Source of the DNA: Bacteroidales bacterium UBA3816 | GTDB taxonomy: Bacteria; Bacteroidota; Bacteroidia; Bacteroidales; P3 | Direction of reading: 5' to 3' | Length of the DNA stretch: 22,535 bases | NCBI GenBank assembly: GCA_002368955.1 | Contig: DFDY01000106.1 | Coordinates: forward strand, 216 to 22,750 | In this document: in pieces, positions 13,591 through 21,476 of the stretch | Position numbering within the stretch: the first letter of the stretch is position 1 | How the letters are laid out: every line of letters begins with the position of its first letter | Position numbers and translations under genes: made by a program | The notes under the pieces: generated by a model | The model's input: the letters and a program-made list of their open reading frames with translations, nothing else | What the model was told of the DNA's origin: nothing | Database searches by the model: none

Positions 13591-14348
13591 AGTTCGAGAT
13601 TTTTGATAAGGGGGATGTGCTGCTTGTTGGTGAAATCGGGGCTCACGGGCACCACCGAGACATAGCCGTTGGAAAGGCAGTACTCATCGGTGTCGTGCTC
13701 GGGGTTGTTGCATACAAAGCGGCCTGTCATGGTCCAGAAAGGTTTGCCGTTGCTGTCGGTCCGTTTCTCCAGGCTGTCTTCCCATGCGGCACGGGCCTGG
13801 CGGCAGATGCGGATGCCTTTTATTTTTTCGGCGGGCAGATGCGGAATGTTTACGTTCAGCGCGGTGAAGTCGGGCAGCGGATGTTGTAGCACCTGGCGGA
13901 TGATGTGTCGTATGGAGGGTGTGCAGGCGTTGAAGTCGGCTTCGGGGCTGTGGGTCAGCAGTGAGAATCCAATGGATTGCAATCCGTTGAGGCAGCCTTC
14001 CAACACGGCCCCCATGGTACCACTGTATATAATATTGATAGAGGAGTTGCTTCCATAGTTGATGCCCGAGAGCATCAGGTCTGGTTTCCTAGGGCAGAAA
14101 TGCTCGTATCCCATCTTCACGCAGTCGGCGGGTGTGCCATCGCAGGCATAGTAGTCCACCCCGTCCTCCTGATTGACTAGGTAGGCGTGCAGTGGGCGCA
14201 TGCAGGTGATGGAAGTGCTGAGGCCGGAGGCGTTGCGGTCGGGAGCCATGACCACCACGTCGCCAAACTCTTGGGCTATGTGTACCAAGTGTCGCAGGCC
14301 GCGTGAGGAGACACCGTCGTCGTTGGTGATGAGGATGAGGGGCTTCAT
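13587..14348 (-). CDS. surE: 5'/3'-nucleotidase SurE
   Basis: SurE is a metal-dependent phosphatase that removes phosphate from nucleoside monophosphates. The 253-residue protein starts MKPLILITNDDGVSSRG, with the metal ligands D10 and D11; it continues with MAPDRNASGLSTSIT (the Ser of the metal site), and SGINYGSNSSINIIYSGTMGAVLEG, which holds the conserved Asn ligand. FTALNVNIPHLP is a further family segment. Length is normal for SurE. It lies 3 nt after the DUF4340 gene and overlaps the next gene by 4 nt. Confidence 0.96.
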   Translation of the reverse strand: MKPLILITNDDGVSSRGLRHLVHIAQEFGDVVVMAPDRNASGLSTSITCMRPLHAYLVNQEDGVDYYACDGTPADCVKMGYEHFCPRKPDLMLSGINYGSNSSINIIYSGTMGAVLEGCLNGLQSIGFSLLTHSPEADFNACTPSIRHIIRQVLQHPLPDFTALNVNIPHLPAEKIKGIRICRQARAAWEDSLEKRTDSNGKPFWTMTGRFVCNNPEHDTDEYCLSNGYVSVVPVSPDFTNKQHIPLIKNLEL

Positions 14349-14351
14349 GGA

Positions 14352-15449
14352 TTATTCTTTGGCAAATGAGTTGGGCTGCTGTCCAAGGTAGAAGCTAGCG
14401 GGTTGTAGTATGTTGTCGAATACAAAGTACTGGATGAGCACCGTGTCCTTGCTATCGATGATGGCGTAAAGGCGGTTCAGGTCGAACATCTCATAGAGAT
14501 CTTCGCTGCCCATCACCAGGGAGTCAGCTGGGTTGTTGTATTTGATAAAGGTTTTTACCTCACGGGTGATGCCTTCGGTATTGGTGACTTGGAGGATGGC
14601 GCGGGGGCCGGCATTGAAGGAAGTCTCCATGTTGCTGTTGGGCACGCGGCTGGCAAACTCGTCGAAGTTTAGGTTGTGGAAACAAGAAAGCATCTGCGCC
14701 ACACGCGCGGTGTCGAAGTCATTGATCCTCTGGCCGGCCTTCTGAAACACAAAGGTGTTGCCTTGGCGGCTGACGGTGTAGGACTCTTCTGGGGTGGCCG
14801 GAATGTCCAACTTCACCTGCTGGAGGTGGGTGATGTCCCAATGAACGATGGTATGGCTGCGCCACGCCATGGCATCGGTCACAAATCGGGGTGTCAGATA
14901 GCCGCGGAAGCCGGGTATGTGAATGATGAATGGGACTTTATCGCCTTCGCGGTACATAAAGCAGGCCATCATGTCCTGTGTCTCCTGCCCGACAAAGTAG
15001 GTGACGGTGAGTTTCTCATGCGGGAAGAGGCGGAGTCTGCCGCCGAACCAGTCTATCAGATAGCGGGTCTGATAGACTTCGCATTTAATGGAGTTGGCCG
15101 AAAGACGTTTGATGGCTTGGGGCACAGCGTTTTTGTTTACTTGCTGGCGGATGCGCATGTCTCGAAGGGTTTCGAGCAGCAGCTTAATCATGCCTTTGTT
15201 GGCAGGGTAGAGACCGTCCACGGTCCAGGTGGTGTCGGAGTTTGTGTCAGCCTCGGCTACGCGCTGTAGCAGCACATGGTTGTCTTGCTTGTCAGCCAGG
15301 TACAGCTTGGTGATATTTTCTACATCTTCGACGTGGAAATCTTGTTCAAATGTGGCATCCTTTGAGCCTCTTATGGCCACAAACAAAGCAATGAGGCCGA
15401 TAACGACAACAGCTATCAGAAGGATGAGTAAGTTCCTTTTTCTTTTCAT
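14352..15449 (-). CDS. DUF4340-like membrane-anchored protein
   Basis: The 365-residue product has one N-terminal membrane anchor (NLLILLIAVVVIGLIALFVAI, residues 6-26) and a large soluble domain. The DFHVEDVENITKLYLADKQDNHVLLQR strand pattern, TWTVDGLYPANKGMIKLLLETLRDMRIRQQV and repeated short beta modules fit DUF4340, a family found next to GldG-type ABC components. In that context the protein probably supports the ABC complex from the periplasmic side. Its start overlaps the GldFG stop by 4 nt and surE follows after 3 nt, so it is firmly in the same operon. The family call rests on pattern and position and is less secure than for neighbouring genes. Confidence 0.75.
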   Translation of the reverse strand: MKRKRNLLILLIAVVVIGLIALFVAIRGSKDATFEQDFHVEDVENITKLYLADKQDNHVLLQRVAEADTNSDTTWTVDGLYPANKGMIKLLLETLRDMRIRQQVNKNAVPQAIKRLSANSIKCEVYQTRYLIDWFGGRLRLFPHEKLTVTYFVGQETQDMMACFMYREGDKVPFIIHIPGFRGYLTPRFVTDAMAWRSHTIVHWDITHLQQVKLDIPATPEESYTVSRQGNTFVFQKAGQRINDFDTARVAQMLSCFHNLNFDEFASRVPNSNMETSFNAGPRAILQVTNTEGITREVKTFIKYNNPADSLVMGSEDLYEMFDLNRLYAIIDSKDTVLIQYFVFDNILQPASFYLGQQPNSFAKE

Positions 15450-17920
15450 TTCTTGCGGTATTGTTTACGACGGATAATGATGATGACGATTCCGGCCAGG
15501 ATGATGAGACCTGAGGGCAGCAGCAGGTTGAGCAATTGATAGCCCATGCGGTCTTCTTTGACCTTCATGACGTCCAGTTTGCGAATCTTAATGTTGCGTG
15601 AGCGACTGGCAATGGAGCCTTCCTCGCCCACCAGATAGTCAATGCAGTTCAGCAGCAACTCTTTGTTGGCATACATGGTCTCGGTGTAGAAGTCGTAGCC
15701 CAACGGGTAGGTGGTGCCGTCATTGTAGTTGAAGCGGTTCTTGATGATGTCGCCGTCCGAGAGGACTATCATGCGGGTGCTGTCACCCTCGGCACGGTAA
15801 CCCATGGAGGGCAGCTCCATAAACTCTGGGGTGAGGCGGTTGCGGAACATCGACTGGAACTTGCCTTCCAGCAGTACGGCAATGGGCACGTTCTTATGGT
15901 TGAACAGCCTTTGGTCGGGTTCGGTCTTGGCCTCGTTCAGGTCATAGATGGCTGGGGCATTCTTCACACGGGTGTACTCCGAGGTAGCCAGCAGTACAGA
16001 TTTGTCTATGCCGTTGTCTATAAGGTCTATACTGCTGACAAAGTCGGTCTTGATAAGGTCCAAGTTGCGCACGATGGGGTGAGGCGACAGAGGCACTATT
16101 TCGGGGAAGTAGAGCCACGGCTGGAACTGTATCTGAGGTTGCTCGCCCACCATGCCCACGGTCATGGGTATGGGGCGGCAGCGAACATCCATCACCAAGT
16201 CGGGGTTGACGCGCACACCGTAGGTGAAGAGCATTTCGTCGATATTCAGTGGGAAGCGGGTGGCGATGGCCTGTCCGGCATGTTGCAGGCTGTCCAAGTC
16301 GGCATCCAGCGGGTCTATGAGCCACAGCAACTTGCCGCCGTACATCACATATTGGTCCAGAATAAAGAGGTCGCGGTCGCTGAAAGTCTTTGTAGGCTTG
16401 GCAATAATGATGAGGTCATACTTGTTGTGGAAATAGAATTCCGTGGAGTCATTGGGGTCTTGTGAACGGCCAGTCAGTGAGTTTATATTGCCGTCCATGC
16501 GGGCGGTGTCCAAGTTATAGTAGTCATAAAGGGTGGTGATAAGGTCAGCCATGTTGGGCAGTTCCAGCTCGCCATGTCCGCGCAGGAAGGCCACAGTGGG
16601 CTTCTGTCCGCGGGCCAAGGCTCTGATGGGGTTGGAGAGCACATATTCCAAACTCTGTATGGAGTTGTTGAGCAACTGGCTTTGGTCGACATATTTCTGG
16701 CTTTGCAGCAGTTGGATGGAGGTCTCGTTGCCCTTATAGATAACGTCGGCGGCGGGAATCAGCACCTGTGTGGTCACACCGTTGCCGGTGTTCACCTGTA
16801 TTTGTGTGGGCATGATGCCCTTCTGTGCCAGCTTTTGGTAGAAAACCTGGCGTTCTTGCTGGTCCTCGAAATTATTGGGGTTGACAAATTCGTATTCGAT
16901 ATTCTTGTTGTAGGCGCGGAATTGGTTGAGCATCTCCTTGGTCTCATTCTGCAACCGCTTGAAGTCAGCGGGGAATTCTCCTTCCAGATATACGCGGTAG
17001 AGCACCGGCTCGTCCACCTTCTTCAGCAGGTTCTTGGTCGACTTGGAGAGGGTGTAGCGTTTCTCCGAGGTGAGGTCCAGCCGGGTGAAGAAATAGTAGC
17101 TGATGACGTTGACAAAAACCACGATGAGGATGCCTGCCCCCAATTCAATCCAGTGGCTGCGGCGCAGGTCTTTCTTCTTGTGCCAGCCGTGCCACTTGCG
17201 GCTTTGCAGCACGATGCGGGTGGCCAGCAGGAAGAGGGCAATAACGGAGGCAAAGTAAATCACGTCGCGTGTGTCTATCACCCCGCGGCTGATAGACTCG
17301 TAGTGGTAACTCATGCCCAGCGACCGCACAAAGAGGTCGGCATTGCCCAAGAACCCCATGCGGTAGATGCTCTCAAATCCTAGGTGCATAAAGGCACTCA
17401 TGAGTGCGGCCAGGATGAAGGCTACAATCTGGTTGTTGGTGATGGAACTGGCAAAGAGTCCTATGGCCACAAAGGCAGCCCCCAAAAGGAGCAGGCCGAT
17501 ATAAGAACCGGCCACGCTGCCGGTGTCGATGTTGCCCACGGGGTCGCCCAGGGCGTAAACGCTGAAATAGCACACCAGGGTGGGCAGCAGCGAGATGAAT
17601 ACCAAAGTAAAGCCTGCCAAGAATTTGGCCCAGATCAGGGTCATCTCGCTCAGCGGTTTGGTGAGGAGCAGCTCCATGGTGCCATTCTTCTTCTCTTCGG
17701 CAAACATGCGCATGGTGATGGCGGGGATGAGGAAGAGGTAGAGGAAAGGTCCGATGATGAAGAGGCCGTCCATTCCGGCAAAACCGTAGTCAAGGATGTT
17801 GAAGTCACCCTTGAAGACCCACAGCATCAGTCCGGTGAGGACGAGAAACACAATAATCGTCAGATACCCGATGAGGGAAGAGAAGAAACTGGCCAGTTCT
17901 TTTTTGAAGAGTGTGAACAT
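15446..17920 (-). CDS. Fused GldF-GldG ABC transporter component
   Basis: This 824-residue protein combines two parts that are separate genes in Flavobacterium. Residues 1-~243 are an ABC-2 type permease: MFTLFKKELASFFSSLIGYL, an AITMRMFAEEKKNGTMELLLTKPLSE segment and six or so membrane helices, as in GldF. After a basic loop (RKWHGWHKKKDLRRSHW) a membrane helix (IELGAGILIVVFVNVISYYFF) opens a GldG-like periplasmic domain (EKRYTLSKSTKNLLKKVDEPVLYRVYLEG, AFLRGHGELELPNM, KLLWLIDPLDADLDSL), closed by a final helix and a basic tail (GLIILAGIVIIIIRRKQYRKK). The ATPase subunit (GldA) is not in the window. In gliding Flavobacteria the complex is associated with gliding, but many non-gliding Bacteroidales carry it, so motility should not be inferred. 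It lies 36 nt after the M28-like gene and overlaps the DUF4340 gene by 4 nt. Confidence 0.88.
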   Translation of the reverse strand: MFTLFKKELASFFSSLIGYLTIIVFLVLTGLMLWVFKGDFNILDYGFAGMDGLFIIGPFLYLFLIPAITMRMFAEEKKNGTMELLLTKPLSEMTLIWAKFLAGFTLVFISLLPTLVCYFSVYALGDPVGNIDTGSVAGSYIGLLLLGAAFVAIGLFASSITNNQIVAFILAALMSAFMHLGFESIYRMGFLGNADLFVRSLGMSYHYESISRGVIDTRDVIYFASVIALFLLATRIVLQSRKWHGWHKKKDLRRSHWIELGAGILIVVFVNVISYYFFTRLDLTSEKRYTLSKSTKNLLKKVDEPVLYRVYLEGEFPADFKRLQNETKEMLNQFRAYNKNIEYEFVNPNNFEDQQERQVFYQKLAQKGIMPTQIQVNTGNGVTTQVLIPAADVIYKGNETSIQLLQSQKYVDQSQLLNNSIQSLEYVLSNPIRALARGQKPTVAFLRGHGELELPNMADLITTLYDYYNLDTARMDGNINSLTGRSQDPNDSTEFYFHNKYDLIIIAKPTKTFSDRDLFILDQYVMYGGKLLWLIDPLDADLDSLQHAGQAIATRFPLNIDEMLFTYGVRVNPDLVMDVRCRPIPMTVGMVGEQPQIQFQPWLYFPEIVPLSPHPIVRNLDLIKTDFVSSIDLIDNGIDKSVLLATSEYTRVKNAPAIYDLNEAKTEPDQRLFNHKNVPIAVLLEGKFQSMFRNRLTPEFMELPSMGYRAEGDSTRMIVLSDGDIIKNRFNYNDGTTYPLGYDFYTETMYANKELLLNCIDYLVGEEGSIASRSRNIKIRKLDVMKVKEDRMGYQLLNLLLPSGLIILAGIVIIIIRRKQYRKK

Positions 17921-17956
17921 TCTGTTTTGTGCGTAAGGTAGTTAAGGGAAGTTTGA

Positions 17957-19471
17957 CTATTCGAATTTGAAGCGTTTGGAGCGGAAGGAGCGGCCTTGAT
18001 AGTCGCCCAACGAGAGTTCGTATATAACCTCTGCCATCAAGCTGGCGTTCTTGGTGAGCATGTCGCGGTTGATGTTCTCAGATATGTCGCTGGGCACATG
18101 GTCGTAGTTGCCGCCCATATAGTTGGTGAACACCAGTGAGGGAATGCCTATCTGGGCAAAGGCAGCCGCGTCGCCACGGGGATAGGTGTGCAGCCCTTTG
18201 GCCAGCGATTTGGTGGAAACCGTGTCGTTGTGGTAGGCAATGTCCCACAGACGGGGGAACCGTTTGTTGCCCATCACGTTGATGCTGTCGCCGGAACCGA
18301 TGCACTGGGCATTGATGAAGCACTCAATGTTGCCCAGTTTGGAGAAGTTGGAGACAAAAATGCTCGACCCCAGGTTTTCCAGTTCGCCGCCAGAGAAGAG
18401 GACAAAGATGATGGAGCGCTTGTTGAACTCAATGTCTTTGGGGGCGTAAGTGGTCAGCAGGCGGGCGGTTTCCAGCACCGCGGCCACGCCGCTGGCGTTG
18501 TGGTCGGCACCGGGGAAAAGACAGGTGCTGCCCTGCACGCCTACGTGGTCCAGATGGGCACCCACCACAACCAGCTCGTTCTTCATGCGCTCGTCATGTC
18601 CGGGCAGATAGCCGATGACGTTGGCCGTGGGAGCATTGGGCTTATACTTGGCGTTGATGTTGATTTCAAATTTCTTGCGCAGGTGGAATGACTGTGGCAC
18701 CATGGTGTTTTGCAACACGTCTACCACCGAGTCTAGGGCCATCTGCTCGTCCTCCAGCAGGGCGCGGCCCATGTCCATGGTGGGCTGCACCACGGGGAAC
18801 GTAGCCTGATGAGAGCCTTCGCCGCAGTAGGCCTGATGCTGCACCTCGTAGGAACGGCAGGTCTCCGAGAGGTTGATGCAGACAAGTCCCACAGCCCCAT
18901 GCCTGATGGCCGTCTCGGCTTTCTGGCGCAGGGTGGCATAACGCTCAGTTACGTTGCCGGGCAGGAATTCGGGTACCCCCGAAAGGCACAGCACAATCTT
19001 GCCCTGCACGTCCACATGGGCGTACTCGTTAAAGACGCGGTTGTCGATGCCCCAGCCGCAGAAAACCACTGGCGCGTTGGTATAGCCGCGGCCAGTCATG
19101 CTCGAACACACATAGTCGCGACCCAGCACATAGGCGGTACGGGTGTCGTTGTCGTTGACGTAAGTGTTAAAATTGCAGTTCTCTATCTCGTTATACTCCA
19201 CTTGGAACCACTGGGCCCACTCTCCTTCCCACGGTTTCACTCCGTAAGATGAGAGCACCTCCGCCACATAGTCCGCCGCCTCAATGTAGGCCTGCGAGCC
19301 TGCCATTCGCCCCTCATACTGGCTGTTGGACAGCACGCGGATATGCTTCATCAGCGTGTCGGTGTTGGCGCGAAGCAGGGTGTCTTTTACAACTTCGTCT
19401 TGTGCAATGGCCATCGCGGGCAGCAGGGCTGCCACCAAGGCCAACATAGCAATGAGCTTCTTCATTTTCAT
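17957..19471 (-). CDS. M28-family metallopeptidase-like exported protein, probably catalytically inactive
   Basis: The 504-residue protein has a signal peptide (MKMKKLIAMLALVAALLPAMAIAQ), an inserted PA-like region (about 110-250), and an M28 peptidase fold. Of the five zinc ligands expected from M28 enzymes, His306 (GAHLDH), Glu363 (FSGGELENLGS) and His458 (NYDHVPSD) are kept. The bridging Asp is His324 (GADHNASG instead of GADDNASG), the later Asp is Gln389 (INAQCIG instead of INLDMIG), and the general-base Glu before Glu363 is Gly362 (SGGE instead of SGEE). Three substitutions at these sites argue against normal aminopeptidase activity. The reading frame is intact and full length, so it is under selection as a protein. 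It is the first gene of the ten-gene minus-strand cluster. Alternatives are a different metal chemistry or a binding/scaffold role. Confidence 0.85.
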   Translation of the reverse strand: MKMKKLIAMLALVAALLPAMAIAQDEVVKDTLLRANTDTLMKHIRVLSNSQYEGRMAGSQAYIEAADYVAEVLSSYGVKPWEGEWAQWFQVEYNEIENCNFNTYVNDNDTRTAYVLGRDYVCSSMTGRGYTNAPVVFCGWGIDNRVFNEYAHVDVQGKIVLCLSGVPEFLPGNVTERYATLRQKAETAIRHGAVGLVCINLSETCRSYEVQHQAYCGEGSHQATFPVVQPTMDMGRALLEDEQMALDSVVDVLQNTMVPQSFHLRKKFEININAKYKPNAPTANVIGYLPGHDERMKNELVVVGAHLDHVGVQGSTCLFPGADHNASGVAAVLETARLLTTYAPKDIEFNKRSIIFVLFSGGELENLGSSIFVSNFSKLGNIECFINAQCIGSGDSINVMGNKRFPRLWDIAYHNDTVSTKSLAKGLHTYPRGDAAAFAQIGIPSLVFTNYMGGNYDHVPSDISENINRDMLTKNASLMAEVIYELSLGDYQGRSFRSKRFKFE

Positions 19472-19551
19472 GAGCTTAATATATTATATATTATTTTTAT
19501 TTTCTTGATAATAAATAATTTGGTGCATGATACACGCACTATACAAACAAG

Positions 19552-19582
19552 CAAAGATACGAAAAAAAGATGATACAACAAG
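19552..19582 (-). promoter_or_regulatory. Promoter of the ten-gene minus-strand cluster
   Basis: On the minus strand TATCTTTG (plus 19552-19559) is preceded after 19 nt by a TTG-type -33 element (CTTG, plus 19579-19582). The predicted start is near 19545, giving a leader of about 73 nt that is very AT-rich. No equally good element was seen in the short gaps downstream, so this may drive all ten genes. Confidence 0.75.
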
Positions 19583-19603
19583 AAAAAAGTTTCCTATCGC
19601 TCG

Positions 19604-21403
19604 CTATTCCTCCGAGCTCTGCGAGATAAATCGCCTGTAGGCCGAGAAAGTGTTGGCCCGGGAGAGAAATCCCACATATTTGCCTTCGTCGTCAACCACT
19701 ATGAGGTTGTAGCGGTTGCCCAGTTTGAACTTCTCCACTACCTCGAAGGGAGAGTCGCTCATGTGGATAATGTCCCTGTCGTCAAAAGTCATCATCAGTT
19801 CCTTCACCGTCACGCGGTCATACAGTTCCGGCTTGAAAATAAGGTGTCGAATGTCGTCCATAACTATCAGTCCCAGAAACTTGCCATTGCTGTCCACCAC
19901 CGGAAACAGGTTGCGTTTGCATTGCTGGATGGCCTCCACAATGTCGCGCAGTGAGCCCTCCTCATGGAGAGCCACAAAGTTGGTCTCGATCAGTTTCTTC
20001 AGGTCCATCAACTGCCAGGCCGAGGCATCCTTGTTGTGGGTCATCAGGTCGCCTTTCAGGGCCAGTTTGCGGGCATAAATAGAATGCTTCTCAAACGGCT
20101 GCACACAGATGTAAGTCACCGTGGCCGTGATTAGTAGCGGAACCATCAAGGCATAGCCGCCCGTAATCTCCGCAATGAGAAACACACCCATAAAAGGAGC
20201 GTGCATCACCCCCGTCATCACCCCCGCCATGCCCACCAAGGCAAAGTTGGCCGTCGACTGCGGAGGCAGGCCCAGTTGGTTGCCCAGCGCGGCAATGAAG
20301 TATCCGCTCAGCCCGCCCACCACCAGTGACGGGCCGAAAGTGCCGCCCACGCCCCCGCTGCCTATCGTGGTGGCCGTGGCCACCGGCTTCAGCAGGATGA
20401 GCACCAGCAATATGGCCAGAGCAAACCAGTTGTTGTCGTGGAAGGTACTGAACAGGCTGTCCGCAAAGAGCGGGTCGCTGTTGCTGCCGTTGAGCAAGGC
20501 CGAGAGTGACCAGTAGCCCTCTCCGTAAAGCGGCGGAAAGAGAAATATCATCACCCCAAGCACCAATCCGCCCGTCAGCAGCCTCGCCATCCACTGCTTC
20601 CGTTGGGCAAACCACCCCTCCACCCAATCGGTGCAACGCAGGAAATAAATGGAACTAAAGGCGCAAAAGACACCCAGCACCACTAGAAAAGGAATCTGGC
20701 TGAGCGTAAAATCTTGCGTAACGTGGAAGGCAAACTGCACCTCGGAGCCCATGAAGAAGAAAGCCACCGTGGCCGCCGACAGCGACGACACCAGCAGCGG
20801 CACCGCCGTGGTCATGGTCATGTCGAACATCAGCACCTCCACCGTGAACAACACCCCCGCCAGCGGAGCCTGGAAAATGCCCGCTATGGCACCCGCCGCG
20901 CCGCAGCCTAGCAGCAGCTTCACCCCCCGTTTGCTCACATGGAAGAAATGTCCCACATTGGAGCCTATGGCAGAACCCGTCGAAGCTATGGGAGCCTCCA
21001 GCCCCACGCTGCCGCCCAGCCCCACCGTCAGGGTCGAAGCCACCATGGAAGTGTACATATTGCGGGCCGGCAGACGTCCCTGGTTGCGCGAGATGGCCAG
21101 CAGCACGTTGGGTATGCCGTGCCCTATGTTGCCCCGGATGACGTAGCGCACAAAAAGCACCGTCAGCAGGATGCCTATCAGCGGCGTGACAAACATCAGC
21201 ACATTGGCCCCTCCGGGGGCGCAGTAGCGGTTGCCGAAAGCCTGCACATAGCGCCCCACCACGTGCACCACCGTCTTCAGCACCACACCCGCCGTGCCGC
21301 TCAAAACGCCCACCAGCCCACTCAGCAGCAGCAAATAGCTCTGCTCCGATATGTGGCGCAAACGCCAAATATGCAGTCTCTTATAAGTATCTACAAACGC
21401 CAT
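19604..21403 (-). CDS. ClC-family chloride channel/transporter with CBS pair
   Basis: The 599-residue inner-membrane protein has about ten or more hydrophobic segments (residues ~25-435) and two C-terminal CBS domains (about 460-590; LFPVVDSNGKFLGLIVMDDIR and LIVVDDEGKYVGFLSRAN). ClC filter motifs are present: GHGIP (94-98), GLEAP (134-138, with Glu136 as the gating Glu equivalent), LAGVLFTVEV (181-190), GVGGTFGP (351-358), and GGYALMVP with Tyr417 as the conserved filter Tyr. Compared with the E. coli exchanger, the Ser of GSGIP is His95 and the proton-pathway Glu (Glu203) is Val190. Loss of that Glu is found in ClC channels, so this may conduct anions without proton exchange. CBS domains may sense adenine nucleotides. 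It is transcribed on its own, divergently from the OmpA lipoprotein gene. Confidence 0.93.
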   Translation of the reverse strand: MAFVDTYKRLHIWRLRHISEQSYLLLLSGLVGVLSGTAGVVLKTVVHVVGRYVQAFGNRYCAPGGANVLMFVTPLIGILLTVLFVRYVIRGNIGHGIPNVLLAISRNQGRLPARNMYTSMVASTLTVGLGGSVGLEAPIASTGSAIGSNVGHFFHVSKRGVKLLLGCGAAGAIAGIFQAPLAGVLFTVEVLMFDMTMTTAVPLLVSSLSAATVAFFFMGSEVQFAFHVTQDFTLSQIPFLVVLGVFCAFSSIYFLRCTDWVEGWFAQRKQWMARLLTGGLVLGVMIFLFPPLYGEGYWSLSALLNGSNSDPLFADSLFSTFHDNNWFALAILLVLILLKPVATATTIGSGGVGGTFGPSLVVGGLSGYFIAALGNQLGLPPQSTANFALVGMAGVMTGVMHAPFMGVFLIAEITGGYALMVPLLITATVTYICVQPFEKHSIYARKLALKGDLMTHNKDASAWQLMDLKKLIETNFVALHEEGSLRDIVEAIQQCKRNLFPVVDSNGKFLGLIVMDDIRHLIFKPELYDRVTVKELMMTFDDRDIIHMSDSPFEVVEKFKLGNRYNLIVVDDEGKYVGFLSRANTFSAYRRFISQSSEE

Positions 21404-21423
21404 TGTCGAAAAAACTCAGTCCG

Positions 21424-21431
21424 CAAAGATA
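21424..21431 (-). promoter_or_regulatory. -7 element of the ClC gene promoter
   Basis: TATCTTTG on the minus strand (plus 21424-21431) fits TAnnTTTG and lies 20 nt before the ATG. No clear -33 TTTG is visible at 19-21 nt. The shared 73-nt divergent region also serves the plus-strand lipoprotein, for which no clean TAnnTTTG was found. Confidence 0.6.
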
Positions 21432-21476
21432 CGAAAAAATTCTCATTTGCGTTATTTATAAAACGTCTTTCGTGCT

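Noticed and set aside
16574..17383. A 269-codon open frame on the plus strand opposite the GldFG gene
   Set aside because: It is antisense to a well supported gene, has no domain and no promoter; it mirrors the codon pattern of GldFG.
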